The translations under genes and the position numbers were made by a program. A stretch of 64,000 bases of DNA from Ectopseudomonas chengduensis (GTDB taxonomy: Bacteria; Pseudomonadota; Gammaproteobacteria; Pseudomonadales; Pseudomonadaceae), in the NCBI RefSeq assembly GCF_900102635.1, contig NZ_FMZQ01000007.1, forward strand, positions 184,273-248,272, read 5' to 3'. Numbering within the stretch: position 1 is the stretch's first letter; each line of letters begins with the position of its first letter. The notes beneath the pieces are model-generated. The model saw only the letters and a program-made list of their open reading frames with translations. It had not been told where the DNA came from and did not search any database. Of this stretch, positions 43,161 through 50,999 are shown piece after piece.

Positions 43161-44597
43161 ATGCTCAACCTTCAAGCATTTCTCTCAAACGGCACGACAC
43201 ACGTACATACCAAGCAGCCGTCCGGACTTCTCCCGAAATTGGTTGCTCCCGTTCTAGCTGCCCTGATCGCCGGCACAACTGCTGGAGCTGCGCATGGAGA
43301 AGTTGCTGAGGTGAGCCGTGCTTCAAGCCTGGCAAAGATGACGGTAGAGTTGGATGCAGTGAGCCAGCTTCAGCAAGCACTTGCTGCTCCTGGTAGCCCC
43401 AACATCAAGGTCATCTCGACCAATTCCCCTAACCTGCTCGCCTTCCTCAAGAATCTTCCTGAACGAGAGTATGAGCGAACGGTGAACATGGTTGCACAGA
43501 CTGCTCGTATCGACGCCCCAACACCGGAGCAGGTAGCAGATTTCTTCAACTCGAACCACGGACCTACTGAGGGTAGAGCATATTCATTTAAGCGCATGCC
43601 TTTGTTTGGTGCTGACCAGGCATTCTGTTTCGTCAATACCTACGAGAACTATGGCAGCATCGCGCGAACTGTTGGCGAACACACGTTCATCCCTCGGCTT
43701 ACCGGGCTTAGTGGGGTCGTTTACCAACCACTTCATGAAGCTGCGGTTGCAGTCCTAATTCACGAGCTTCAGCACTGCACCAATGGTGATATGACCTTAG
43801 AGAAGCGTGCTACTGCCGCTATGGGAGAGCCAGGGAAGCTCTACGCGGTGGCCTACGAAGAAATGCTTTCAGACTTAGCGGTCGTTCTGTATATGGCCTC
43901 TCAGGAAGGGTTTTTCGAAAACGGCCTTGCTATGACCCGAGCAACGCGAGGCATCAGCTTCTTGGACCTGGAGCACAACACCGAGGATATGCTGGATTAT
44001 GTGGTGGCCACACTGAACGCTGAAGATTTCAGGGGCATGCCCGCGCATGAGATTTTTCAAGCGGTGAACAGGATATCGAAAGAGCTGGAGCCACTCGATA
44101 ATGCGGACCTGCGGAACATATTCGCTAAGTCTTCGGCTGAAAAAGTGATTGTGGGACACAGAGCCTTTGCGAAGCAGCCTGAACTGGCAAGATTCGAGCA
44201 TCACTTCGACACGGCTGCCAACGTCGCAACGAAGTTGCTCAATGTTGTGGCAACAGAGCCCATTGAGCTAAATGCAGATCACCGAGCATCGAAGTTGATC
44301 AACGACTTGATCACAAACAATCTGCGCTCCCCAGAGCTTCATCGGCATCTGGGCATCCAGACTCAAGAGAACTTCAAGGTTATGGCCGAGCAGATGGGGG
44401 TAGCGCTAGACCTTTCTCAGATGGCTCGTATCGCAGTGTTCGATCCCGCATTTTCACCACCAGGCTCCAACTCGGTTTCCCCTTTCCCGCGCGATGCACG
44501 TCTAGCGTCCATCAACCACATAGACGCACTCACGACGGCAACCACACCGGACATGGCGGATACGGTACGCGCGTCATCAGCACCTGCGCTTCGCTAG
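43161..44597 (+). CDS. Zincin-type metallopeptidase-like protein with N-terminal membrane/signal segment
   Basis: This 478-residue protein starts at ATG 43161 behind AAGGG. Residues about 23-47 form a hydrophobic segment ending in small residues (GTTAGAAHGEVAE), suggesting export or anchoring after a long N-tail. The motif HELQH (201-205) matches HExxH, and a downstream Glu (YEEMLSD, about 235) could be the third zinc ligand, as in gluzincins. No specific peptidase family is recognised. It is the last gene of the polyvalent operon; the 3' end runs into the GTAA-rich repeat at 44605. Confidence 0.72.
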   Translation: MLNLQAFLSNGTTHVHTKQPSGLLPKLVAPVLAALIAGTTAGAAHGEVAEVSRASSLAKMTVELDAVSQLQQALAAPGSPNIKVISTNSPNLLAFLKNLPEREYERTVNMVAQTARIDAPTPEQVADFFNSNHGPTEGRAYSFKRMPLFGADQAFCFVNTYENYGSIARTVGEHTFIPRLTGLSGVVYQPLHEAAVAVLIHELQHCTNGDMTLEKRATAAMGEPGKLYAVAYEEMLSDLAVVLYMASQEGFFENGLAMTRATRGISFLDLEHNTEDMLDYVVATLNAEDFRGMPAHEIFQAVNRISKELEPLDNADLRNIFAKSSAEKVIVGHRAFAKQPELARFEHHFDTAANVATKLLNVVATEPIELNADHRASKLINDLITNNLRSPELHRHLGIQTQENFKVMAEQMGVALDLSQMARIAVFDPAFSPPGSNSVSPFPRDARLASINHIDALTTATTPDMADTVRASSAPALR

Positions 44598-44604
44598 AGC
44601 ATTA

Positions 44605-44638
44605 GTTACTTACTTTATTACTTACTTACTTTGTTACC
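44605..44638 (-). repeat. Second copy of the GTAA-rich 28-bp repeat
   Basis: On the minus strand 44637-44610 reads GTAACAAAGTAAGTAAGTAA and continues TAAAGTAA. It matches the kfrA-leader repeat (20140-20167) at 26 of 28 positions. The copy spans the junction between the polyvalent operon and the convergent UDG-like gene, whose stop codon lies inside it. Confidence 0.7.
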
Positions 44639-45255
44639 AATCGTGCTAGCCCCTCGGCGAACTCTGTTGCACCACCATTAGCTGGATGACGAACAGCAGC
44701 GCCGACAGAAACCCCAAGCTCAGCCAGTGCCTGCTCTGCCTTTCTACCCACCGCTACTAGCACGGCCTCGGGGAAGGCATCACGCAGAAGTTTGAGGGCA
44801 GGAACTCCATAGGCCAGCTCTGCCGGCGTCGGCGTTCGGTTGGTCCAGGGCTCCGCCCTGAACGGGTGCAACTGAAGGGCGTTCCATAGGATGGTCGAGT
44901 CAGCAAGCCCGTGGCGGTAAAGCGCTTTCCAGACGATGGTTGCACTCGGCTCCGAGAAAGGTAGTCTCCGGCTTGAGAGCCGGCTATTGCAGGCTACACG
45001 CGGAATAGCCCCCTCCATCAATAGTCGCTCACTTGTAAAGCCTACGCCGCTATACCGACATCCCTGGTAGCCTGGTGCCTCACCGACAAGGATCAGCCGA
45101 GCTGTGCAATCCAAATGCTGGGCCAGCCGCTCAGTCCTTTGCTCTGGGCCGTTACCATCAGCATCGAAGCTGCATCGCTCCATCCAGGGGTTGAATAACC
45201 CTGGTGCGGAGGAGGGCAGGGTTTGAATTAAACGGGTCGCGAGGTCGATGTTCAT
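44626..45255 (-). CDS. Uracil-DNA glycosylase-like protein
   Basis: This 209-residue protein starts at ATG 45255 behind AGGAG. Motif 1 of the UDG superfamily is seen as LVGEAPGYQGCRYSGVGF (about residues 55-72); a later ILWNALQLHPF segment and a LVAVGRKAEQALAELG segment fit the fold. Family members remove uracil or related lesions from DNA. The gene starts 10 bp after the recombinase stop, so it belongs to that operon. It could protect plasmid DNA from deamination or act on recombination intermediates. Confidence 0.82.
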   Translation of the reverse strand: MNIDLATRLIQTLPSSAPGLFNPWMERCSFDADGNGPEQRTERLAQHLDCTARLILVGEAPGYQGCRYSGVGFTSERLLMEGAIPRVACNSRLSSRRLPFSEPSATIVWKALYRHGLADSTILWNALQLHPFRAEPWTNRTPTPAELAYGVPALKLLRDAFPEAVLVAVGRKAEQALAELGVSVGAAVRHPANGGATEFAEGLARLVTK

Positions 45256-45264
45256 TCCCGGCTC

Positions 45265-46260
45265 CTACTTGATCTTGCTGAGTGCGTCTTGGGCAATCTT
45301 GTCGCCCCGCATGTCATAGATGGCTGTTGTGCTGAGGTTCGCGTGACCAAGAACTTCCTTGGCTACGATCTCCCCGAACTCGCTCAGCGCCCAAGTACCC
45401 ACAGTCCGCCGGGCATCGTGTGGCCTGACGAGAAATGGCAACCCAGCGTGTTTTGATCGTTGCTCCAGCAGGTAATACAAGCCGTTTGGCTTGACTGCCT
45501 TGTCGACCAGCTTGCCGTTCTTGAGGATTCGACAGAACAGTGGCCCCCGGTAGCCAAGGCTTTTAGCTCGCACCTCGATCCAAGGGTGAAGGTGCCTGAC
45601 CGCCAGAGGCGAAAGGTACTTGGTTACAGTGTTACCGCCTTTAACCTTAAGCCTCACTTCTCCCGCATCAATGTCAACGTCCTCCACCTGAATACGACTG
45701 ACTTCGGCACGCCGAAGTCCAACGCCGAAAAAGACGCCGAGGATGGCCGCATCGCGAATCCCTTGGGGCCTCTCATCTTTCAAACACTCTTCGAACATAA
45801 GATCGCGCCAACGCAAGGCAACAGCTCGCCCACGGCCCCGTTTGTTCCTACCGCGCGGGGGCTTGATCTCCTTGAGTAGCGCGAACTGTTCAGCCGGCAT
45901 CAGCCCGGCAAGGAAGCAGGCCCTTGCGCAGCCCCTGATAATTTGAACGTTTAGGCTTATGGTGTCGTTCGACAGCTCCCGCGCTTGCCACGTGTCGATG
46001 AGGGAGGTAACAGCGGAGGCATTCAACGTATGCCACGGCACAGACTCGATGGGCCTATCGCCTGGAATTATGCCGGCATCCGTCGCGATCCTTGCCATCG
46101 AATAGCGGATATTCAACTTGCTGCTGCTGGCCATCTTCCCCAGGAAAAAGTTCCTGATAGCGTTCTCGACCATGCCCGGCGTCACCTGGCCAACCTTTGC
46201 AACTGGCTGGACTTGGAAGCTGGCGACCGGCATGGTGTTATCAGAATTCATGTTTGGCAT
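45265..46260 (-). CDS. Tyrosine recombinase (XerC/D or Cre-like)
   Basis: This 331-residue protein has the full catalytic set: Arg in GVGLRRAEVSRI (about 196-206), Lys in VKGGNTVTKY (about 225), HDARR (about 283-287), and LGHANLSTTAIYDM with the nucleophile Tyr at about 318. An N-terminal SAM-like domain occupies about residues 25-135. Its start overlaps the end of the upstream gene by 20 bp. In a plasmid backbone such an enzyme is usually a multimer-resolution recombinase. A 13-6-13 perfect inverted repeat at 47657-47688, upstream of the operon, is a candidate substrate. Confidence 0.92.
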   Translation of the reverse strand: MPNMNSDNTMPVASFQVQPVAKVGQVTPGMVENAIRNFFLGKMASSSKLNIRYSMARIATDAGIIPGDRPIESVPWHTLNASAVTSLIDTWQARELSNDTISLNVQIIRGCARACFLAGLMPAEQFALLKEIKPPRGRNKRGRGRAVALRWRDLMFEECLKDERPQGIRDAAILGVFFGVGLRRAEVSRIQVEDVDIDAGEVRLKVKGGNTVTKYLSPLAVRHLHPWIEVRAKSLGYRGPLFCRILKNGKLVDKAVKPNGLYYLLEQRSKHAGLPFLVRPHDARRTVGTWALSEFGEIVAKEVLGHANLSTTAIYDMRGDKIAQDALSKIK

Positions 46261-47446
46261 CCAACTCAGAAAGGAACGCGCGAACGATGCGCTTTTTGAA
46301 GATGTCGATTGGTTGATCCGCCAAAGTCAGGAGAATCCCATCGCCAGGGTGCTCCGTCTTGCTCGCAAGTGTCTCGCCTGTAAGATCAAGGCGGACAATC
46401 CTGTCGCGCCCGATCAACTCTACCTCGTTACCACCGTTGAGCATCTCGCGACGCAGGACCACCCGGCGGCTGTGTTTCTTGAGAAGCCAGTCGAGTAAAG
46501 GAAGAATCTCTTCAAGCGGCGATCTCTCACAGTCAGCCGCGACGGGAAGGAGGTTCCGTCGACTTAGCACGGGGAGGGCGGCCACCGTGCCTAACTCATA
46601 GAACCCCGAGTTGTGGGCTTGAGTCGTGACCGTGGCCAACGCCATCAGCGGGCCAGAGGCGGTTCCCGACTTTTCAGAGTGCGAGAAAAAACCTAACTCT
46701 TTGTCGTCAAGCAGCTTGATCGTCCTACCGCTCACACCCTCTACCAGGTCGAGAAGCAACCCGGTACGACGATACTTGCCAAACTGACTTGCGGACTTAA
46801 GCCTCAGCGCCATTTCATAGAGATGCTTCTTGCTGATGTGGGAGCCAAAGTAGCCAAGCAAGGGGACTGAGTTCGCCAGGCGATATCGGCCGGCAACCTC
46901 TCTCAGCCTTGCGTACTGCTCGGTCACCGTCTTTGGCAATGCCGGATCATATTCATGGAGGCCGGCGCTCTCGATCAAAGAGAACAGAAGGGAGAGTATT
47001 CGTTTCTTTTGTGACCAAGCGGTTTTAGAGGCGTCGCTACGTGAAATCTGTGGCGATTCGCGAGGCTCTGCCCCCGAGAATTCAACGTGAAGCGTGATAG
47101 GAAAATCTGGCGAAATTCTGACCAACTCTGGCTGTTTTTTCCGTTCAGAGTCGTCGTGCCCGGAATCCTGTTTTATGAGCGGGCAGTTAGCTGCATGTGG
47201 TGACCCGCCGGGGTTATTGCGCAGCACCAGGGTCCCCGTGTCGCGCAGCGCGACATTCATGACTGGCATCGGCCGGATGCAGTCGCAACTCAGCCAGCAG
47301 CCGTCACTGCGGACGGACCGCAGGATTCTGCTCGCAAGCTCTTCCTCACGACGCGCCAGCGTCCCCGCTGAAAACCCGTGCAGCAATGCGCGCTCTTCTA
47401 GCGAAAGCTCCCGCACGGAAACCCCGTCCTTTCTAATGATCCACAT
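46241..47446 (-). CDS. Hypothetical protein with N-terminal Cys/His zinc-like motif
   Basis: The ATG at 47446 follows GGGGGTG and gives 401 residues; a longer TTG reading to 47527 is less likely. Near residue 55 a Cys cluster (SCDCIRPMP), then TLVLRNNPGGSPHAANCPLI, suggests a treble-clef or SWIM-type zinc site, as in DUF1173-like plasmid proteins. The rest is unassigned. It is the first gene of a three-gene operon with the recombinase and UDG-like genes, translationally overlapping the recombinase, so it may be an accessory recombination or DNA-binding factor. Confidence 0.65.
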   Translation of the reverse strand: MWIIRKDGVSVRELSLEERALLHGFSAGTLARREEELASRILRSVRSDGCWLSCDCIRPMPVMNVALRDTGTLVLRNNPGGSPHAANCPLIKQDSGHDDSERKKQPELVRISPDFPITLHVEFSGAEPRESPQISRSDASKTAWSQKKRILSLLFSLIESAGLHEYDPALPKTVTEQYARLREVAGRYRLANSVPLLGYFGSHISKKHLYEMALRLKSASQFGKYRRTGLLLDLVEGVSGRTIKLLDDKELGFFSHSEKSGTASGPLMALATVTTQAHNSGFYELGTVAALPVLSRRNLLPVAADCERSPLEEILPLLDWLLKKHSRRVVLRREMLNGGNEVELIGRDRIVRLDLTGETLASKTEHPGDGILLTLADQPIDIFKKRIVRAFLSELDAKHEF

Positions 47447-47745
47447 GCACACCCCCGGCTTCTGCCTGCCAAGAAAGCGACACCTCAATGACGCTTCCGA
47501 AGATTCCTGTGTTCGTCCAGCGGTCAACAGGGCTTGCGTCGTTCGCCATTAACCTGGCAGACCGACTAGGCCGTGCAACATGCCGCTATAGGCTATTGAT
47601 CTAAAACGATATTTAAATCAGCCATTGAACCGAAGCGCTATCGCCCCTCATGCATATTACTCACTAAAAGAGACATTTTAGTGAGTAATCGCTATAAAGC
47701 ATGCCGGCGCTTCGCGCCGGCCGTCAAAAAGTCATTGCCGCTTCG
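47447..47745. other. 299-bp control region of the recombinase operon
   Basis: There is no convincing gene here. It holds the perfect inverted repeat at 47657-47688 and a hairpin GCCGGCGC/GCGCCGGC at about 47703-47721, which lies behind the leftward 47746 gene but has no T-run on that strand. Confidence 0.6.
47657..47688. other. lox-like perfect inverted repeat, 13-bp arms, 6-bp centre
   Basis: TTACTCACTAAAA (47657-47669) and its exact complement TTTTAGTGAGTAA (47676-47688) flank GAGACA. Tyrosine recombinase core sites have this geometry: 11-13 bp arms around a 6-8 bp asymmetric centre. It lies about 210 bp upstream of the operon that encodes the 331-residue recombinase. An operator function is the main alternative. 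Confidence 0.6.
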
Positions 47746-48237
47746 CTAACCCAACCGCATTCCAGGCTTCGAGTTAGCGTTGGCTCTGGCCTCGTTGCAA
47801 AGGTCCAGATAAGCTTGGCGCAAGCAATCCTCCGAACCAATCTCATCACCGCCTGGCGTATCTTCATTGTCGCGACGGTCGTATTCAAGCAAGGCATCCA
47901 GCCAGACCTTGAAGTCTTCAAAGGAACTGAAGTCGAGGATGTCCTCACCATCAAGCAGTTCACTAATAAAGGTCTTTACTTTTTTGGGGTCGTTGAGAAT
48001 GGACAAGGGCGACTTCAACACCTCAAGCACATCGTCTTCCGCTGCCGGTTCTTGCATCACGAAGCCCTTACTGGCTATCACCTCGTTCAGCTTCGTAGCT
48101 GCATCATGGAACGCCTCGATTTCAGAGCCGGCCGTACCCCAGGCGTAACCGGTCTGCTCGGACGACACTTCCCAACCCCAATCGTCCGGATGGGACGAAT
48201 GGATTCCTTTCCCTACTCGAAGATTCGTTTCGCTCAT
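47746..48237 (-). CDS. Hypothetical acidic protein
   Basis: This 163-residue very acidic protein starts at ATG 48237 behind GGTGATG. No family is recognised. Highly acidic small proteins can mimic DNA, but no known anti-restriction motif is seen. Confidence 0.6.
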   Translation of the reverse strand: MSETNLRVGKGIHSSHPDDWGWEVSSEQTGYAWGTAGSEIEAFHDAATKLNEVIASKGFVMQEPAAEDDVLEVLKSPLSILNDPKKVKTFISELLDGEDILDFSSFEDFKVWLDALLEYDRRDNEDTPGGDEIGSEDCLRQAYLDLCNEARANANSKPGMRLG

Positions 48238-48293
48238 ATAACATCACCTGCAAAAGACACAACTTAGAGTTGAATACAGTGTAAAAACTTTGC

Positions 48294-49301
48294 TTAAGGC
48301 ACGACAGCTTTTGAATCATCACTGACTGGGATACGAACCGGCACCCGGCGTAAATGCTCTGTGGATGGCAAAGAACTAGGAATATTCCTGCGCGAAACAC
48401 TAATACGCTGAACACTATAGGCAGCACCCCCGAGAATCATCATAACCCCCATAAGTCCCCGTGAAAGTTGCTCACGATCATACTCATGGGCAGCTTCCAT
48501 CGCGCTAGCGAACAACTTGGCAATGCCTTCGCTCCCCATATCCATCAGCCAGGTGCGATTGAACTGAGTGATATTATCTGTGATCACAGTGTACGAGAGC
48601 CATTTGGCGACCGCGAGGTTTCTATACGCCTCGCTAACAATATCATCCAGCTTCCCGGTAACGATTAGAACTGTAAGTGACGACAAGTCCCATTCAGAGG
48701 GAACGTCCTTGCTGTGGCTAGTTCGTCCAACCGCCGCAATAGCTCTTTCAACCTCGCTTCGATCCGGCAGCTTCAGGGATCGCAAGTAATCTGGCCATCC
48801 CAGATAAGTCCAGCATAGACCCTCGAAATAATCGGGATAGATATCGAATGTGAAGTCGTCTCGATGATTCTCAAAAAAACCAACAACCGCAGGGGTAATG
48901 AGCATTTTCGAAACAAATGCAACTGGCAAATACTCCTTTGGGATCGAATATAGCTTGGCTGCGGCTATGAAAGCCTCAAGCTTTTCAACGCTAGAGCATG
49001 CGACAAGAGTAAGGATTTCCTGCGTTATGGACGATTTTATATCCGCCCCGAAAAAGTACTTTAAACCTTCACTATCCTCGCTACGCAACAGGCGAGAAAC
49101 AAGTTCGAAATAGATTCCGAAGTCATCCGATTGCAATGCGTAGACCGGCGGCGCACCAACGATGACCTTATCGAAAATCTCCTTTAAGTTCAAACCTCCC
49201 GCATTGCGTAACACGGACAAGCAATATTCGCGACGAACACTAAAATCCGTTGCACTTTCCCAGCCCGCCAATTTCATTTGAAGTTCATTTTTCCAATCCA
49301 T
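48294..49301 (-). CDS. Hypothetical protein with C-terminal membrane segment
   Basis: This 335-residue protein starts at ATG 49301 behind AAGGGGTG. It is mostly helical with a hydrophobic segment near the end (about residues 288-305, GVMMILGGAAYSV). Its codon use looks more AT-rich than the neighbours, which suggests separate acquisition. No family is recognised. Confidence 0.6.
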   Translation of the reverse strand: MDWKNELQMKLAGWESATDFSVRREYCLSVLRNAGGLNLKEIFDKVIVGAPPVYALQSDDFGIYFELVSRLLRSEDSEGLKYFFGADIKSSITQEILTLVACSSVEKLEAFIAAAKLYSIPKEYLPVAFVSKMLITPAVVGFFENHRDDFTFDIYPDYFEGLCWTYLGWPDYLRSLKLPDRSEVERAIAAVGRTSHSKDVPSEWDLSSLTVLIVTGKLDDIVSEAYRNLAVAKWLSYTVITDNITQFNRTWLMDMGSEGIAKLFASAMEAAHEYDREQLSRGLMGVMMILGGAAYSVQRISVSRRNIPSSLPSTEHLRRVPVRIPVSDDSKAVVP

Positions 49302-49329
49302 GAGACACCCCTTTTAATCGACGTGATAA

Positions 49330-50154
49330 TTAGAGACGCGGACCCTTAACCGACTTTCCTTCTGCGGCGTAGTCCTGGTGATCATTAGTAGATAGCTCGC
49401 GCCGCACGATTTGATAATCGTCCGTTACTTGGTAGTTTGTGCAGAATGCTTCAGCACCCGAGAGGTTGTATGCCTCCCGGTCACCGCTGATGTTCACAGA
49501 GAAACTCGCCGTCTGCGCGTAGCCGGCCGCCATCAGGGCATTTCCTCTGAAACGTATTAGCAACGAATGTGCTTCTTCAGGGGGAACGCCGAATGCCCGC
49601 AGACCATCTACCTTTGCCGCAAAGACCTCCTTCTTTCTGGCAGCTTCCACACCGAGCTGCTCATGAAGCTCCAGCGAAATGCGCTCGCGCACAACTTCTA
49701 AGGAACGCCCTAGAAGGTTTAGACCAGGCCAGGTTTCAGGGGGTAGCAGAATTCTGGGGTCATCTTGGGAGAGTCCGGCTCCCCAAATCTTGTCGTAGGG
49801 GCTTGCCTCGACGAGCATCGACCCCCTACTCCCTAGCAACACGCGCTGAGCGTCGGGGCTCTGCATGAACTTCGCATATGCCCCATGCCTAACGATGCCT
49901 TCCCGCCGTTGCGACCAAACTCTATCGTCGTAGTTGGCCACCCTTCTACCGAGCGCCTTTTGGTCTTTAGGGTGCTGCGCTTTCAGCACCAAGTCGGCAA
50001 CGACCTGATCGCTGAACAACTTTGCCTTGCAGTACATCATGAACTGTTCGACGCAGTTGAACTCGACACCCTTAACAACGAAATTAGATGGATGCCAGTT
50101 CGACAGCGCATCCTCTTTCGAGAAGAAGAGCGTCATGCCATTCACTACGCGCAT
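49330..50154 (-). CDS. NADAR-family (YbiA-like) ADP-ribosyl-glycohydrolase-type protein
   Basis: The ATG at 50154 gives 274 residues (a GTG at 50166 is possible). Residues about 5-165 match NADAR/YbiA: LSNWHPSNF, VEFNCVEQFMMYCKAKLF, YDKIWGAGLSQDDP and WPGLNLLGRSLEVVRE. YbiA hydrolyses N-glycosides of riboflavin precursors, and NADAR proteins can remove ADP-ribose from guanine; which applies here is not shown. About 105 C-terminal residues are extra. On an element that also encodes ART-like modules, an eraser of ADP-ribosylation is a plausible role. Confidence 0.83.
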   Translation of the reverse strand: MRVVNGMTLFFSKEDALSNWHPSNFVVKGVEFNCVEQFMMYCKAKLFSDQVVADLVLKAQHPKDQKALGRRVANYDDRVWSQRREGIVRHGAYAKFMQSPDAQRVLLGSRGSMLVEASPYDKIWGAGLSQDDPRILLPPETWPGLNLLGRSLEVVRERISLELHEQLGVEAARKKEVFAAKVDGLRAFGVPPEEAHSLLIRFRGNALMAAGYAQTASFSVNISGDREAYNLSGAEAFCTNYQVTDDYQIVRRELSTNDHQDYAAEGKSVKGPRL

Positions 50155-50387
50155 TCTGGAACCCACTTCATTATCATGACGGGACGTATTCCGGCTGTCT
50201 CATTCCTCGCCCGCCTGCAGGCACAAGCCACTTGGGCAGATACAAGAAAGCATGCAAGTGTAAAAGCGCCCTGCACACCATCGAGAACCACCCTGATTAG
50301 CGGGGAAAAGTTCGAGACCTCGGCCAGAGGCAGTACGAGCGCTAGCACGGCCAAGCCGAACATTGCGAGACTAAACAGCAACTGCAT
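50145..50387 (-). CDS. Small membrane protein
   Basis: The ATG at 50387 gives 80 residues and overlaps the upstream gene by 17 bp. Two hydrophobic segments (about residues 4-22 and 34-55) are separated by a short loop. Its end overlaps the NADAR start by 10 bp. Function unknown. Confidence 0.55.
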   Translation of the reverse strand: MQLLFSLAMFGLAVLALVLPLAEVSNFSPLIRVVLDGVQGAFTLACFLVSAQVACACRRARNETAGIRPVMIMKWVPECA

Positions 50388-50802
50388 CGCGAACCGCCTG
50401 TCGAACTTCGTGGGCCTCGCTGTCGACCTCTGCAATCAGTTTGCTGATCAGTCGCAATTTCAAGCGGCGCGTTTCACGGGCCATAAGGTGGCGCGAGAAG
50501 TTGATCACGCCATCGCTAGACGCCCATCCACCCAGCACGTATTCCAGGGAAAGCACTGAAACCAGCAGGCCGGCGGCAATGGCACTCACCTCCCCCACGC
50601 CTTCAACACTGAGACGCTCGCCGCATACCGGGCGAAGAACCGGACAGAACTCATGCAGCGACAGCTCGAAGTGAACACCCTCCAGCCCGAGGTCGGGCAG
50701 CACGGTCGCAAGCTGTGACTCCATAAGAATGGATACTCCATTCGGATAGCTATCGCTATGGCCAACCTGAACACCATCACTCGAAATCGCGGGCATCGCC
50801 AT
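50371..50802 (-). CDS. Hypothetical protein
   Basis: The ATG at 50802 follows GGAGGAGG and gives 143 residues. A hydrophobic stretch (about residues 68-90) may be a membrane or core segment; the C-terminus is a basic helix. It is divergent from the primase gene and has a copy of the shared motif 44 bp upstream. Confidence 0.62.
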   Translation of the reverse strand: MAMPAISSDGVQVGHSDSYPNGVSILMESQLATVLPDLGLEGVHFELSLHEFCPVLRPVCGERLSVEGVGEVSAIAAGLLVSVLSLEYVLGGWASSDGVINFSRHLMARETRRLKLRLISKLIAEVDSEAHEVRQAVRDAVAV

Positions 50803-50845
50803 CGCTACACCTCCTCCTTGGACTCTGGTAACATAACACGCATTA

Positions 50846-50868
50846 TACACGGTTTAATGATACTTTAG
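50846..50868 (+). promoter_or_regulatory. Copy of the shared TACACGG motif before the primase gene
   Basis: TACACGGTTTAATGATAC followed by TTTAG, between the leftward 50802 gene and the rightward primase gene. Confidence 0.58.
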
Positions 50869-50892
50869 AATACATAGAGATATGCACAAATT

Positions 50893-50914
50893 CTGTGGGC
50901 AACTCTGTGGATAA
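50893..50914 (+). other. DnaA-box-like pair upstream of the primase gene
   Basis: CTGTGGATAA (50905-50914) contains TGTGGATAA, an exact complement of the DnaA-box form TTATCCACA. A related CTGTGGGCAA lies 12 bp upstream (50893-50902). They sit in an AT-rich stretch before the primase start. A role in replication initiation is possible, but a real origin would normally have several boxes and iterons. Confidence 0.45.
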
Positions 50915-50999
50915 AAAAGCGAAGCGACCCCATTTTGAGGCGGCGACTTATTCGCTCAAATTTTATACAGGTCATTTGTTCAGCTTATAGGAGAACGGT

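Noticed and set aside
45460..45879. 139-codon rightward frame
   Set aside because: Antisense to the tyrosine recombinase, whose catalytic residues are all intact.
47703..47721. GCCGGCGC/GCGCCGGC hairpin as a terminator of the 47746 gene
   Set aside because: The stem is strong, but no T-run follows it on the minus strand, so it is noted only as part of the control region.
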